NCBI GenBank assembly: GCA_028288625.1
Contig: JAQBNI010000051.1
Span: forward strand, 1-50,363
Source: Bacteroidota bacterium
GTDB lineage: Bacteria; Bacteroidota; Bacteroidia; Chitinophagales; JADIYW01
Length of the DNA: 50,363 nt
Direction of reading: 5' to 3'
Shown piece after piece: positions 18,449 to 26,898 of the stretch (position 1 is the stretch's first letter; every line of letters starts with the position of its first letter). Made by a program: the position numbers and the translations under genes. Under the pieces are notes generated by a model. It had not been told where the DNA came from. It saw nothing but the letters and a program-made list of their open reading frames with translations, and searched no databases.

Positions 18449-19195
18449 CCCGGGATTGTCTGTCTTCATAAAATTTTCACCGATCAAAAAACCATGAAAT
18501 CCATTTTGTTTTAACAGTTTCATGGTTGCTAAATCAGAAATTCCACTTTCCGCCACTTTAACCACATCGTTTCCCAGTTTTTCCGCCATGCGGATGGATT
18601 GCTCTATATCTACCTCAAAAGTTTTTAAATTCCTGTTGTTGATGCCCACCATATCCACCATGTCGTTTACGTGATCGAGTTCACTTTCATCATGAAGCTC
18701 CAATAAGACTTCCAGTCCCAGGTTTTTTGCAAGCCCGGTAAATTGTTTTACCTGTTGCGGCGTGAGGATCGCTGCGATGAGCAAAACAACATCAGCGCCC
18801 CAGCTTTTCGCTTCGATGAACTGGTACTCATCGATCATAAAATCTTTTCTAAGTAATGGAATATTAACTTTATTTCTTACAGCGATCAAATCATTGCTGC
18901 TTCCATTGAAAAATTCTTCTTCGGTGAGAATGGAACTTCCCGCAACACCTGCATTTTCATATTGTTTCACAACTTCTACAACATCCGCCTTCGCATTTAA
19001 TATTCCTTTGCTGGGTGAACGGCGCTTAAATTCAGCAATGATACCTGAAGAATTATCTGCTAATAAATTTTCTGTTAGAGAAATCGTATTACGGCAGAAA
19101 AAAACAGTTGCTTCTAATTCTTCAATAGAAATGTTTCGCTTAGCTTCCTCTATCGCATTCTTTTTATGAACTATTATTTTATCAAGAATTGTCAT
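18407..19195 (-). CDS. trpC: Indole-3-glycerol-phosphate synthase
   Basis: The 262-residue TIM-barrel enzyme converts CdRP to indole-3-glycerol phosphate, the fourth dedicated step to tryptophan. Motifs are IIAEFKRRSPSKG, LTEEEFFNGS, PLLRKDFMIDEYQ, VGINNRNLKTFEVD and VAESGISD. The ATG at 19195 overlaps the trpD stop by ATGA, so this start is preferred over the in-frame ATG at 19225. It is the last gene of the trp block in the window; trpF, trpB and trpA are absent. Its last 14 codons overlap the convergent AlbA_2 gene. The encoded ending (NPGLACRNFIQSVQLK) fits the family, so the overlap appears real. Confidence 0.95.
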   Translation of the reverse strand: MTILDKIIVHKKNAIEEAKRNISIEELEATVFFCRNTISLTENLLADNSSGIIAEFKRRSPSKGILNAKADVVEVVKQYENAGVAGSSILTEEEFFNGSSNDLIAVRNKVNIPLLRKDFMIDEYQFIEAKSWGADVVLLIAAILTPQQVKQFTGLAKNLGLEVLLELHDESELDHVNDMVDMVGINNRNLKTFEVDIEQSIRMAEKLGNDVVKVAESGISDLATMKLLKQNGFHGFLIGENFMKTDNPGLACRNFIQSVQLK

Positions 19196-20184
19196 CGACA
19201 AAATTCTTTTAATTTTTGAAAACATTGCAGCGCTTTGCCGCTGTATAAACTTTCTTTTGCTTTCGCGATCCCTGTTTCTACATCACTTTTATTATATACG
19301 GCAATTGCCATTCCTGCATTTGCGATCACCACATTATTTTGTGCACCGGTACCACATCCCTGTAATACATTTAAGAATATAGCCGCATTGCTTTCGATGG
19401 ATTCTCCACCGTAAATCTCTTCCGGCGTGATCTTATCAAATCCAAATGCATGAGGCGTGATGAGATAATCCCTCTTTTTGATATGCACTCTTGTATCATC
19501 CGTTAAAGAGACCTCATCGTAACCATCGAGCGAATGAATGATGGCGAAATTAATATCTGTTTTCTTTAGCACCTGCTTATATAACTTTGCAGTTACTTCA
19601 TTATGCACACCGATGACCTGTGTCTTCGGTTCACAAGGATTGACTAACGGACCCAGTAAATTGAAAATTGTTTTTACCTGAAGCTGACGTCGTACATCCG
19701 CTACATTTTTCATTGCCGGATGAAACAGCGGCGCATGCAGGAAAGTAATATTTGCTTCTTCCAACTGTTGAGTTAATTTCCCTTCCAGGCAGGCAAAATT
19801 TATCCCAAAATGTTCTAATACATTTGACGAGCCTGATATGGAAGAAACACCATAGTTGCCATGTTTAGTTACCTTGATATTTGCGCCGGCACAAACAAAA
19901 CATGCGAGCGTTGAAATATTAAATGTATCCTTGCCATCGCCGCCTGTGCCAACAATATCTAAGGTATTTTTGTATTTAAACTTTACAGGCATTGCAAGCT
20001 CCAGCATAGCATTTCTGAAGCCCGACAATTCTTCTGCAGAAGGCATTCGTAAATTATACACGGAAAGAAAAGCCGCAACCTGCGCATCATTTTGGTTGCC
20101 GTTTGCAATGTCAGTCATTGCGATCTCTGCTTCCTGTTGTGACAAAGTATTTCCCGCAAATAAATATTGCAATAATGTTTTCAT
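19192..20184 (-). CDS. trpD: Anthranilate phosphoribosyltransferase
   Basis: The 330-residue enzyme attaches phosphoribosyl from PRPP to anthranilate. The PRPP-binding loop DIVGTGGDGKDTFNIST, KHGNYGVSSISGSSNVLE and IFNLLGPLVNPCEP are standard TrpD motifs. The gene begins 8 bases after the trpG stop and ends in an ATGA overlap with trpC, so the block is translated as an operon. TrpD is separate from TrpG here, not fused. Confidence 0.96.
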   Translation of the reverse strand: MKTLLQYLFAGNTLSQQEAEIAMTDIANGNQNDAQVAAFLSVYNLRMPSAEELSGFRNAMLELAMPVKFKYKNTLDIVGTGGDGKDTFNISTLACFVCAGANIKVTKHGNYGVSSISGSSNVLEHFGINFACLEGKLTQQLEEANITFLHAPLFHPAMKNVADVRRQLQVKTIFNLLGPLVNPCEPKTQVIGVHNEVTAKLYKQVLKKTDINFAIIHSLDGYDEVSLTDDTRVHIKKRDYLITPHAFGFDKITPEEIYGGESIESNAAIFLNVLQGCGTGAQNNVVIANAGMAIAVYNKSDVETGIAKAKESLYSGKALQCFQKLKEFCR

Positions 20185-20192
20185 AAATTACT

Positions 20193-20756
20193 TTAGCATT
20201 TAAACAGCCAGTTTTCAATGATCTTCATACCGGTTGGTGTCATTACACTTTCGGGATGGAATTGAACACCGCGCACATTATATTTTTCATGCTTTATTGC
20301 CATCACTAAATCATCATCATCCACTGCAGTAACGATGAGCGGACTTTTTATATTTTTAATTGCCCATGAATGATATCGTCCGCTGATAAATTCTTTTTCC
20401 ATTCCTTCAAATAAAATATCTTCCCCGATCACTTTAGTATTTTTTGCTTTACCATGTATAACATTCCCCACGTTGTATAACTCTGCTCCGAATACTTCGC
20501 CAATTGCCTGGTGACCCAAACAAACACCGAGAATTGATTTTTGAGCGGCATATTTTTCTATCAACGGAATTAAAATACCTGCTTCATTGGGCACTCCGGG
20601 ACCCGGTGATAAAATGATCTTATCGAATTTATTTACATCTTCGAGAGAAATTTTGTCATTTCGGTGCACTTCACATTTTACGTTGAATGCTTCTATATAA
20701 TGCACAAGATTATAAGTGAATGAATCGTAGTTGTCTAGTACTAATATAGATCTCAT
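20193..20756 (-). CDS. trpG: Anthranilate synthase glutamine amidotransferase subunit
   Basis: The 187-residue class I amidotransferase supplies ammonia from glutamine to TrpE. The catalytic Cys sits in ILGVCLGHQAIGE, the His/Glu pair in GVQFHPESVMTP, and the start MRSILVLDNYDSFTYNLVHY is typical. A single protein may also serve 4-amino-4-deoxychorismate synthesis (PabA). The operon position behind trpE, with a 4-base ATGA overlap, supports the trp role. Confidence 0.95.
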   Translation of the reverse strand: MRSILVLDNYDSFTYNLVHYIEAFNVKCEVHRNDKISLEDVNKFDKIILSPGPGVPNEAGILIPLIEKYAAQKSILGVCLGHQAIGEVFGAELYNVGNVIHGKAKNTKVIGEDILFEGMEKEFISGRYHSWAIKNIKSPLIVTAVDDDDLVMAIKHEKYNVRGVQFHPESVMTPTGMKIIENWLFKC

Positions 20757-22153
20757 AGTGTATTTGCTAATTCAATTGCTTTATTCAAAGCTGCTAATTT
20801 ATTTTCTACTTCCTGCAATTCATTTTCGGGAACAGAATCTGCTACCACGCCTGCACCCGCCTGGAAAGTAAGCGTATTGTCCTTGCTTAAAAAACTCCTG
20901 ATCATGATCGCATGGTTGAAATCGCCATTAAAATCGATATGACCGATGGCGCCTCCATAAGATCCGCGGCTGCAATTTTCATATTCATCTATCAATTTCA
21001 TGGCTTTATATTTTGGTGCGCCGCTTAATGTACCTGCAGGAAATGTATCGCCAATGATCTTTATTTTATCGGACGCTTCATCTATCTGTGCAGTTACTCT
21101 TGAAACCAAATGAATCACATGAGAGAAATACTGCACCTCCCGGAAAACTTCCACTGTTGTATTTTTTCCTCCACGTGACAGATCATTTCTTGCGAGATCT
21201 ACCAGCATAATATGTTCGGCATTCTCTTTCGGATCATCGGAAAGCTTTTGTGCTAACAGCGCATCTTTAATATCATCTCCCGTCCTTTTAAAAGTACCCG
21301 CGATCGGATGAATGGTAACCTTGTTATTCTTAATAATTAATTGCGATTCGGGAGAAGAGCCCATCAACCTGAAATCACCAAAATCAAAATAAAAACAATA
21401 AGGTGAAGGATTTATACTGCGCAATGCACGGTATACATTGAAATCATCTCCGCGATATTTTTGTTCAAAACGGCGCGATAAAACGATCTGGAAAACATCG
21501 CCGCGGTAGCAGGAATTCTTTCCTTTATTGACCATCTCGAGATACTGCTCGTCCGAAAGATTTGAAGTTTTTTCATTTTCCGCAGCAAAATTATCGAGAT
21601 GAAGCGGCTTGTATTTTATGATACTTTCAATCTCATCCAAAGTTGTTGCATCTGCTTCAAAGCCCTCCACATCATTTTTTATAATGTACAATTCATGATT
21701 AAAATGATTGAAGGCAATGATGTACCGGTAAACAAAATATTGCGCAAGAGGTATTTCTGGTTTCTGGTGATGAAATTGTATGTCTTCAAAATACTGCACA
21801 ATATCGTACGTCATGTAACCGAAGAGACCGTTAGAAATAATGTTGAATTTTAAATGTTGAATGTTGAATGAAGAGATAAATGAATTTATGAGATCGGTTA
21901 GCTTGTTTTCTTTCAACGATTTTTCTTCTTCTTTTTGATCGGGATACGTTGCTGTAAAATGCTCATCCTCTACTTTAAATCCGGCAATAGGTTGAAAGCA
22001 TATGTAAGAGAAATTGTGTTCATCCCCATGATAATCGGAGCTTTCGAGCAATATTGCATTTTTAAATCTCGAACGCAGGCGCAGATAAATACTTACCGGC
22101 GTAAGCATATCCGAAATAATTTTTTTGTGAGTGGTTTTAAATTTGTAATTCAT
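20753..22153 (-). CDS. trpE: Anthranilate synthase component I
   Basis: The 466-residue protein makes anthranilate from chorismate with TrpG. Chorismate-binding motifs include GDVFQIVLSRRFEQ, HPIAGTFKRTGDD, HIMLVDLARNDLSRGG, DTFPAGTLSGAPKYKAM and QAGAGVVADSVPENE. The N-terminal LLES (~35-38) and the later NPSPYCFY contribute to the tryptophan feedback site of the family. Residues ~94-105 (SSFNIQHLKFNI) are encoded by a five-unit heptamer array that seems to have replaced ordinary sequence in a linker. A leader peptide with three Trp codons and an attenuator lie upstream, predicting control by charged tRNA-Trp. Confidence 0.96.
   Translation of the reverse strand: MNYKFKTTHKKIISDMLTPVSIYLRLRSRFKNAILLESSDYHGDEHNFSYICFQPIAGFKVEDEHFTATYPDQKEEEKSLKENKLTDLINSFISSFNIQHLKFNIISNGLFGYMTYDIVQYFEDIQFHHQKPEIPLAQYFVYRYIIAFNHFNHELYIIKNDVEGFEADATTLDEIESIIKYKPLHLDNFAAENEKTSNLSDEQYLEMVNKGKNSCYRGDVFQIVLSRRFEQKYRGDDFNVYRALRSINPSPYCFYFDFGDFRLMGSSPESQLIIKNNKVTIHPIAGTFKRTGDDIKDALLAQKLSDDPKENAEHIMLVDLARNDLSRGGKNTTVEVFREVQYFSHVIHLVSRVTAQIDEASDKIKIIGDTFPAGTLSGAPKYKAMKLIDEYENCSRGSYGGAIGHIDFNGDFNHAIMIRSFLSKDNTLTFQAGAGVVADSVPENELQEVENKLAALNKAIELANTL
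21839..21873. repeat. Five-unit heptamer array inside trpE
   Basis: Five consecutive 7-base units start with AAT (consensus AATGTTG on the plus strand) over 35 bases. On the coding strand they read as ATTCAAC-like units and are translated in three phases as SSFNIQHLKFNI. This is one of several period-7 arrays in the window. Confidence 0.8.
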
Positions 22154-22198
22154 TAAGCTGCTACTAAGTTTATTAAGATCCCTCGCTTCACTCGGGAC

Positions 22199-22228
22199 AA
22201 AGAAAAAGCCCGCGTTTTACTGCGAGCT
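22199..22228 (-). terminator. trp attenuator terminator hairpin
   Basis: On the minus strand AGCTCGC pairs with GCGGGCT (one G-U pair) across the loop AGTAAAAC, followed at once by the U-tract TTTTCTTT. It lies 45 bases before trpE and about 36 bases after the leader peptide stop. GCGTGTT at 22262-22256, just after that stop, can pair with the 5' arm AGCTCGC (six of seven positions) as a competing antiterminator. Confidence 0.85.
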
Positions 22229-22263
22229 AATATACTATTTTGGAAATAGAATCTGAACACGCC

Positions 22264-22311
22264 TTAACGCCGCTTAAAATTCCACCACCAAATATTGTTT
22301 GTCATTTTCAT
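22264..22311 (-). CDS. trpL: trp operon leader peptide with three tandem Trp codons
   Basis: The 15-codon ORF encodes MKMTNNIWWWNFKRR, followed by TAA; an internal ATG at 22305 is an alternative start. Three consecutive UGG codons sit at positions 8-10. It is placed between hisB and trpE, and is followed by an antiterminator candidate and a terminator hairpin. The design is that of transcription attenuation: ribosome stalling at Trp codons when charged tRNA-Trp is scarce would free the antiterminator and allow trpEGDC transcription. When tryptophan is plentiful, the ribosome reaches the stop codon and covers the antiterminator segment. It is too short for ordinary gene calling. Confidence 0.88.
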   Translation of the reverse strand: MKMTNNIWWWNFKRR

Positions 22312-22349
22312 TGTGTAATAATATCAATTAATAATGAATTTAGCAATAG

Positions 22350-23474
22350 CTACAATTTCCCCTTGGTTGTCGGCAGCTCAGTACCATCACGCTTTACCGC
22401 CATTTTAATTGACTTTGCCACGGCTTTAAAAATAGCTTCAATTTTATGGTGCTCGTTAGAACCTTCCGCTTTTATATTCAGGTTGCATTTTGCAGCATCC
22501 GTAAATGATTTCCAGAAATGATAAAACATTTCCGTCGGCATCTCTCCTATTTTTTCTCTTTTGAAATCCGCTTTCCATACCAACCAGCTTCTTCCTGAAA
22601 AGTCTATAGCAACCTGGGCTAACACATCGTCCATCGGCAACAAAAATCCGTAACGCTGAATGCCTCTTTTTTCTCCGAGTGCCCGGTGAAATGCATCACC
22701 CAAAGCAATGGCAGTATCTTCTATGGTGTGATGCTCATCAATCTGCAGATCGCCTTTCACTTTGATTTCAATATCACAGCCTGAATGTTTTGCGAGCTGT
22801 TCGAGCATATGATCAAAAAAACCCAATCCTGTTTTAATGGACGATCTTCCTGTGCCATCTAAATTCAGCGACACATTTATTTTTGTTTCGTTGGTGTCTC
22901 GCTGTACGATTGCTTTCCTGGGGGATGTAGTCAAAAATTCGTAAATATCTTTCCAGTTATCTGTTTGTAAGGCGATCGTTTCCTTAAGCTCATTCTGTTT
23001 CAATTTTTTATCATCGGTTTTATCCTTACTTCTGCCGATCAATATTCCTTTTGCGCCTAAATTTTTTGCCATCTGAATATCTGTGAGCCTGTCGCCGATC
23101 ACAAACGAATGCTGCAGATCACATTTTCCATTCAGATAAGCCGTCAACATGCCGGTATTGGGTTTTCGGTTTGGGTGATTGTCTTTTGCAAATGACCTGT
23201 CAATAAAAACATCCTTAAAAACTATGCCTTCATTCTTTAATACTTCCAGCATAAAATTTTGTGCGGGCCAGAATTTCTTTTCTGAAAATGATTTAGTGCC
23301 TAATCCGTCCTGGTTGGTGACCATCACCAATATATAATCGGTTTCACGAACGATCTTCGACAGGTAATAAATTACATTCGGTATAAATCTCAATTTCTCA
23401 AAGCTATCGATCTGGAAATCTTCCGGCTCATGGATCAATGTTCCGTCACGGTCAATGAATAATACTTTGTACAT
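22350..23474 (-). CDS. hisB: Bifunctional histidinol-phosphatase / imidazoleglycerol-phosphate dehydratase
   Basis: The 374-residue fusion catalyses two steps of histidine synthesis. The N-terminal HAD phosphatase (residues ~1-165) has [13 protein letters not shown] and [13 protein letters not shown] plus a zinc-loop-like C-x-H region and [16 protein letters not shown]. The C-terminal dehydratase (~175-374) has [31 protein letters not shown] and [15 protein letters not shown], with the metal-binding His residues. It follows hisC by 9 bases. The trp leader region begins 38 bases downstream, and no hisB terminator is seen before it, so some his transcripts could read into the trp attenuator. 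Confidence 0.95.
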   Translation of the reverse strand: MYKVLFIDRDGTLIHEPEDFQIDSFEKLRFIPNVIYYLSKIVRETDYILVMVTNQDGLGTKSFSEKKFWPAQNFMLEVLKNEGIVFKDVFIDRSFAKDNHPNRKPNTGMLTAYLNGKCDLQHSFVIGDRLTDIQMAKNLGAKGILIGRSKDKTDDKKLKQNELKETIALQTDNWKDIYEFLTTSPRKAIVQRDTNETKINVSLNLDGTGRSSIKTGLGFFDHMLEQLAKHSGCDIEIKVKGDLQIDEHHTIEDTAIALGDAFHRALGEKRGIQRYGFLLPMDDVLAQVAIDFSGRSWLVWKADFKREKIGEMPTEMFYHFWKSFTDAAKCNLNIKAEGSNEHHKIEAIFKAVAKSIKMAVKRDGTELPTTKGKL

Positions 23475-23483
23475 AGCTTAAAA

Positions 23484-24539
23484 TTAAGAATTATAGTTGT
23501 TCAATGCATTTATAAATTTTTCGTTCTCTTCTCTTGTTCCTACTGTTACGCGCAAACAACCCTCACATAGAGGCGCCTTACTCCTGTTGCGCACAATGAT
23601 CTTTTTTGATAATAAATACTGATACAGTTTATCCGCATCATCTACTTTAAATAAAATATAATTTGCATCTGATGGATAAACCTTCCTGATAAAAGAAACT
23701 TTTGATAATTCGTCCTGCAAATATTTTCTTCCATTAATTAATTCTTGTATAAAATTATTTTTCTGATCGATATTATCTAATGCGGTTAATGCAAGGCGCT
23801 GCGTGTATTCGCTAACATTATAAGGCAACTTGATCGTATTCAAATAGTGAATGATCTCCGCATTAGCATATAACATGCCCAATCTCGCGTCAGCCATTCC
23901 ATATGCCTTTGAGAATGTTTTTATGACCGCCAGATTTTTAAAAGCTTTCATTCTTTTTATCCAGCTTGTATTATTTGCAAAGTCATGATAGGCTTCATCT
24001 ATCAATACCAAACCATTAAACGACTTTAATATTTCTTCAATGTCTTTGTCATTGAAGAGATTTCCTGTAGGGTTATTCGGCGAACAAAGGAAAATGATCT
24101 TCACATTATTCATCTTTTCCCGGATTGCTTTTACATCCAATTGAAAAGTTTCCGGTATCAATAAAACTTCAGTCACTTCAATATGCTGTGAATGCGCGGA
24201 ATGTTCATACATCGAAAATACAGGAGGGCAGATCATGATCTTATCTTTCTCCGGCTCACAGAATGCACGGATCAGCAAATCAATACATTCATCACTTCCA
24301 TTACCCAGGAATATTTCATCTATATCAACATTTTCTAACGCTGCTAATTTTTCTTTCACCTTTATTTGCAGCGGATCGGGATAACGGTTATGCAATTCAC
24401 CGCACACAGAACCCAGTGAATTCTCGTTAGCATCTAAAAAAATACCTTCATGACCTTCATACTCCAAACGCGCAGAAGAATAAGGCTTCATATCGATGAT
24501 ATGCGGACGAACAAGATCTTTTATATTGATATTCTGCAA
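23484..24539 (-). CDS. hisC: Histidinol-phosphate aminotransferase
   Basis: The 351-residue fold-type I PLP enzyme transaminates imidazole-acetol phosphate to histidinol phosphate. PLP-site sequences include FLGNGSDECIDLLIRAF, FLCSPNNPTGN, DEAYHDFA and KTFSKAYGMADARLGM (catalytic Lys), with a C-terminal GCLRVTVGTREENE. The start is taken as TTG at 24539 (LQNINIKDLVRPHI), 6 bases after the hisD stop, because the family N-terminus begins there and the next ATG would cut it by 16 residues. Confidence 0.94.
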   Translation of the reverse strand: MQNINIKDLVRPHIIDMKPYSSARLEYEGHEGIFLDANENSLGSVCGELHNRYPDPLQIKVKEKLAALENVDIDEIFLGNGSDECIDLLIRAFCEPEKDKIMICPPVFSMYEHSAHSQHIEVTEVLLIPETFQLDVKAIREKMNNVKIIFLCSPNNPTGNLFNDKDIEEILKSFNGLVLIDEAYHDFANNTSWIKRMKAFKNLAVIKTFSKAYGMADARLGMLYANAEIIHYLNTIKLPYNVSEYTQRLALTALDNIDQKNNFIQELINGRKYLQDELSKVSFIRKVYPSDANYILFKVDDADKLYQYLLSKKIIVRNRSKAPLCEGCLRVTVGTREENEKFINALNNYNS

Positions 24540-24545
24540 TTTTAA

Positions 24546-25826
24546 TTATTCATTGTTGAGGCGAATAGACACGGCATTTTTGTGTGCTGATAACTTTTCA
24601 TTCTCTGCCATTACTTCAATTGTTTTTCCAATTTGCTGCAAGCCTTCTCTTGTTAATTTTTGAAATGAAATTTTCTTTACAAAACTATCTACAGAAACTC
24701 CACTGTATGATCTCGCAAAACCATTCGTCGGCAGGGTATGGTTTGTTCCGGTGGCATAATCTCCTGCGCTTTCCGGGGAATAATGACCAATAAAAACAGA
24801 ACCTGCGTTTATAACTTTATCCGCAATCATTTCGGCATCGCGTATTTGCAGGATCAAATGTTCGGGCGCGTAAAAATTACTCAACGCTATCGCTTCCTCA
24901 ATATCTTTCACTAAGATCAGCTTGCTGTTTTCCAGTGCTTTTTCCGTTGTTTCTTTTCTTGGTAAATTTTTTATTTGCTGGTCGATCGCGAAATGAACTA
25001 AATTCAGATACGCTTCATCGGTCGTAACAAAGATCACCTGGCTGTCTTCGCCGTGTTCTGCCTGTGATAAAAGGTCAGCAGCAATAAAATCAGGTCTTGA
25101 CTCATCATCTCCGATCACTAATAATTCGCTTGGTCCTGCAGGGAGATCAATCGCAATGCCTACCTTATTTACCAGTTGTTTTGCAGCAGTAACATATTGA
25201 TTCCCCGGACCGAAAATTTTATATACCTGCGGAATTGTTTTCGTTCCGTAAGCCATCGCTGCAATTGCCTGCGCGCCCCCAACCTTATAAATTTTTGTAA
25301 TGCCGCAAACAACAGCAGTGTATAGTATCGCAGGATGAATGCTGCCGGTTTTATCGGGCGGCGTACATAAAATAATTTCACGGCATCCTACAATTTTTGC
25401 AGGGATCGCCAGCATCAATACAGTAGAAAATAAAGGCGCTGTGCCGCCCGGAATATACAACCCAACTTTTTCAATACCAACGGATCTTCGCCAGCACTCC
25501 ACACCCGGCATCGTTTCAATACTTTCCTTCGTATCAACCTGGTGTAAATGAAATTTATGAATGTTTCCGTATGCGATCTTTATTGCTTCTTTCAGCTCAT
25601 CAGTGACAAGTGCATCAGCATCCTGCATTTCACTTTTTGAAACTGAAAAATTCTCCAGCCTAACACCATCAAATTTCTCAGAAAAGATTTGTAAGGCTTC
25701 ATCGCCGCGTAATTTTACATCCTGCAAGATCGCCATAACTTTATCTTCCATATCTTCCAGAGATTGTGACGGACGTTTTAAAAGTTCCTGCCAAGTAGAT
25801 CTATCCGGATATTTTATTATTTGCAT
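24546..25826 (-). CDS. hisD: Histidinol dehydrogenase
   Basis: The 426-residue zinc enzyme oxidises histidinol to histidine in two NAD-dependent steps. Recognisable segments are GLYIPGGTAPLFSTVLM, KVGGAQAIAAMAYGT, KIFGPGNQYVTAAKQ, DLPAGPSELLVIGD, DLLSQAEHGEDSQVIFVT and NFYAPEHLILQ, containing the Gln, His, Glu and Asp residues of the active site. It sits 42 bases after hisG and 6 bases before hisC. The length is typical. Confidence 0.96.
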   Translation of the reverse strand: MQIIKYPDRSTWQELLKRPSQSLEDMEDKVMAILQDVKLRGDEALQIFSEKFDGVRLENFSVSKSEMQDADALVTDELKEAIKIAYGNIHKFHLHQVDTKESIETMPGVECWRRSVGIEKVGLYIPGGTAPLFSTVLMLAIPAKIVGCREIILCTPPDKTGSIHPAILYTAVVCGITKIYKVGGAQAIAAMAYGTKTIPQVYKIFGPGNQYVTAAKQLVNKVGIAIDLPAGPSELLVIGDDESRPDFIAADLLSQAEHGEDSQVIFVTTDEAYLNLVHFAIDQQIKNLPRKETTEKALENSKLILVKDIEEAIALSNFYAPEHLILQIRDAEMIADKVINAGSVFIGHYSPESAGDYATGTNHTLPTNGFARSYSGVSVDSFVKKISFQKLTREGLQQIGKTIEVMAENEKLSAHKNAVSIRLNNE

Positions 25827-25868
25827 TTCATCCCCCTTTATCCCCCTTAATAAGAGGGAGGCTTTAGT

Positions 25869-26726
25869 TTAATAAATTAATTTTTCAATCGGCATGACCA
25901 GGATTCCTTCCGCGCCGGCTTCTTTTAACCTTTGTATTTTCTCCCAGAAATCTTTTTCTGTAATTACTGAATGCACAGAACTCCAGCCTTCTTTTGCAAG
26001 CGGCTGAACCGTTGGTGAATTGATTCCCGGCAACAATGAAATAATTTTCTCCAGGCTTTGATTCGGCGCATTCAACAAAATATATTTATTTTTTTGTGCG
26101 CGTTTTACAGATTCCAAACGGAAGAGCAATTGCTGAAGGATCGCTTCTTTTTCCCGGGATAAACCTTTATGCTTTACAAGTACTGCTTCCGACTGGAAGA
26201 TCTGTTCCACTTCTTTTAACCCGTTGCTGAGTAATGTAGAGCCGGTACTCACAATATCACAGATCGCATCCGCAAGCCCGATGCTTGGCGCAATTTCTAC
26301 AGAACCGCTGATGACATGAATCTCCGCTTTTATATTTTTAGAGTCGAGATAATTTTGCAAAATTTTCGGGTAGGAAGTTGCGATGGCTTTTTGTGAAAGA
26401 TCATTAACGGAAGTATAATCCATGTTTCTCGGAACCGCCAATGATAAACGGCATTTCCCGAAACCCATTTTGATCACTTCATCCACATCTTTATCCGACT
26501 CCACCAAAACATTTTGTCCAACGATTCCAAGGTCTGCAACGCCATCCTGTACATAATCAGGAATATCATCGTCCCTAAGAAATAATATTTCCATCGGAAA
26601 TTCATATGCCGCGGAAACCAGTTTGCCTGAACTATCCGGGAACGATATATCACACTCATTGATCAGCTTTATGGATTCATCACTTAAGCGACCTTTTTTC
26701 TGTATGGCTAGTTTTAATTTTTGCAT
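25869..26726 (-). CDS. hisG: ATP phosphoribosyltransferase, long form
   Basis: The 285-residue enzyme starts histidine synthesis by joining ATP and PRPP. It begins MQKLKLAIQKKGRLSDESI and has VADLGIVGQNVLVE, LADAICDIVSTGSTL and a C-terminal ACT-like regulatory domain (~210-285, LNAPNQSLEKIISLLPG...VLVMPIEKLI). The long form is inhibited by histidine and does not need HisZ. It is the first gene of the hisGDCB block. hisH, hisA, hisF and hisI are not in the window. A possible leader peptide containing His codons lies upstream. Confidence 0.96.
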   Translation of the reverse strand: MQKLKLAIQKKGRLSDESIKLINECDISFPDSSGKLVSAAYEFPMEILFLRDDDIPDYVQDGVADLGIVGQNVLVESDKDVDEVIKMGFGKCRLSLAVPRNMDYTSVNDLSQKAIATSYPKILQNYLDSKNIKAEIHVISGSVEIAPSIGLADAICDIVSTGSTLLSNGLKEVEQIFQSEAVLVKHKGLSREKEAILQQLLFRLESVKRAQKNKYILLNAPNQSLEKIISLLPGINSPTVQPLAKEGWSSVHSVITEKDFWEKIQRLKEAGAEGILVMPIEKLIY

Positions 26727-26794
26727 TTAAACAAAATTAGTTTGTATTACTGAAATAAATAGAAAGATAAAATAAAATTAGATTAAATAATATG

Positions 26795-26831
26795 CACTCC
26801 ATCAGGAGTGATGAAAAAGGTGGGATGGCAT
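26795..26831 (-). promoter_or_regulatory. Possible his leader peptide and hairpin (weak)
   Basis: On the minus strand the short ORF MPSHLFHHS (ATG at 26831, TGA at 26804-26802; a GTG at 26849 would lengthen it in frame) has three His codons in nine and four in fifteen. Its end overlaps a 6-bp hairpin (CACTCC, loop TGAT, GGAGTG, 26810-26795). No U-tract follows and no antiterminator is obvious, so an attenuator is not proven. The hairpin could also be a dispersed palindromic repeat. Confidence 0.3.
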
Positions 26832-26875
26832 ATGTTGCAGTGTGTTCACTGGTGTAAATATAAAAATTTAAACTG

Positions 26876-26883
26876 TAACTTTG
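26876..26883 (+). promoter_or_regulatory. Candidate -7 box for the DUF885 gene
   Basis: TAACTTTG is a perfect match to the Bacteroidota -7 consensus TAnnTTTG and lies 15 bases before the ATG at 26899. The expected TTTG about 19 bases upstream is poor. A transcript from here would have a very short leader. Confidence 0.4.
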
Positions 26884-26898
26884 GATATATTCTTTAGT

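Noticed and set aside
18407-19225. Longer trpC start at 19225
   Set aside because: The ATG at 19195 forms an ATGA overlap with trpD and matches the family N-terminus; the extra 10 residues are non-homologous.
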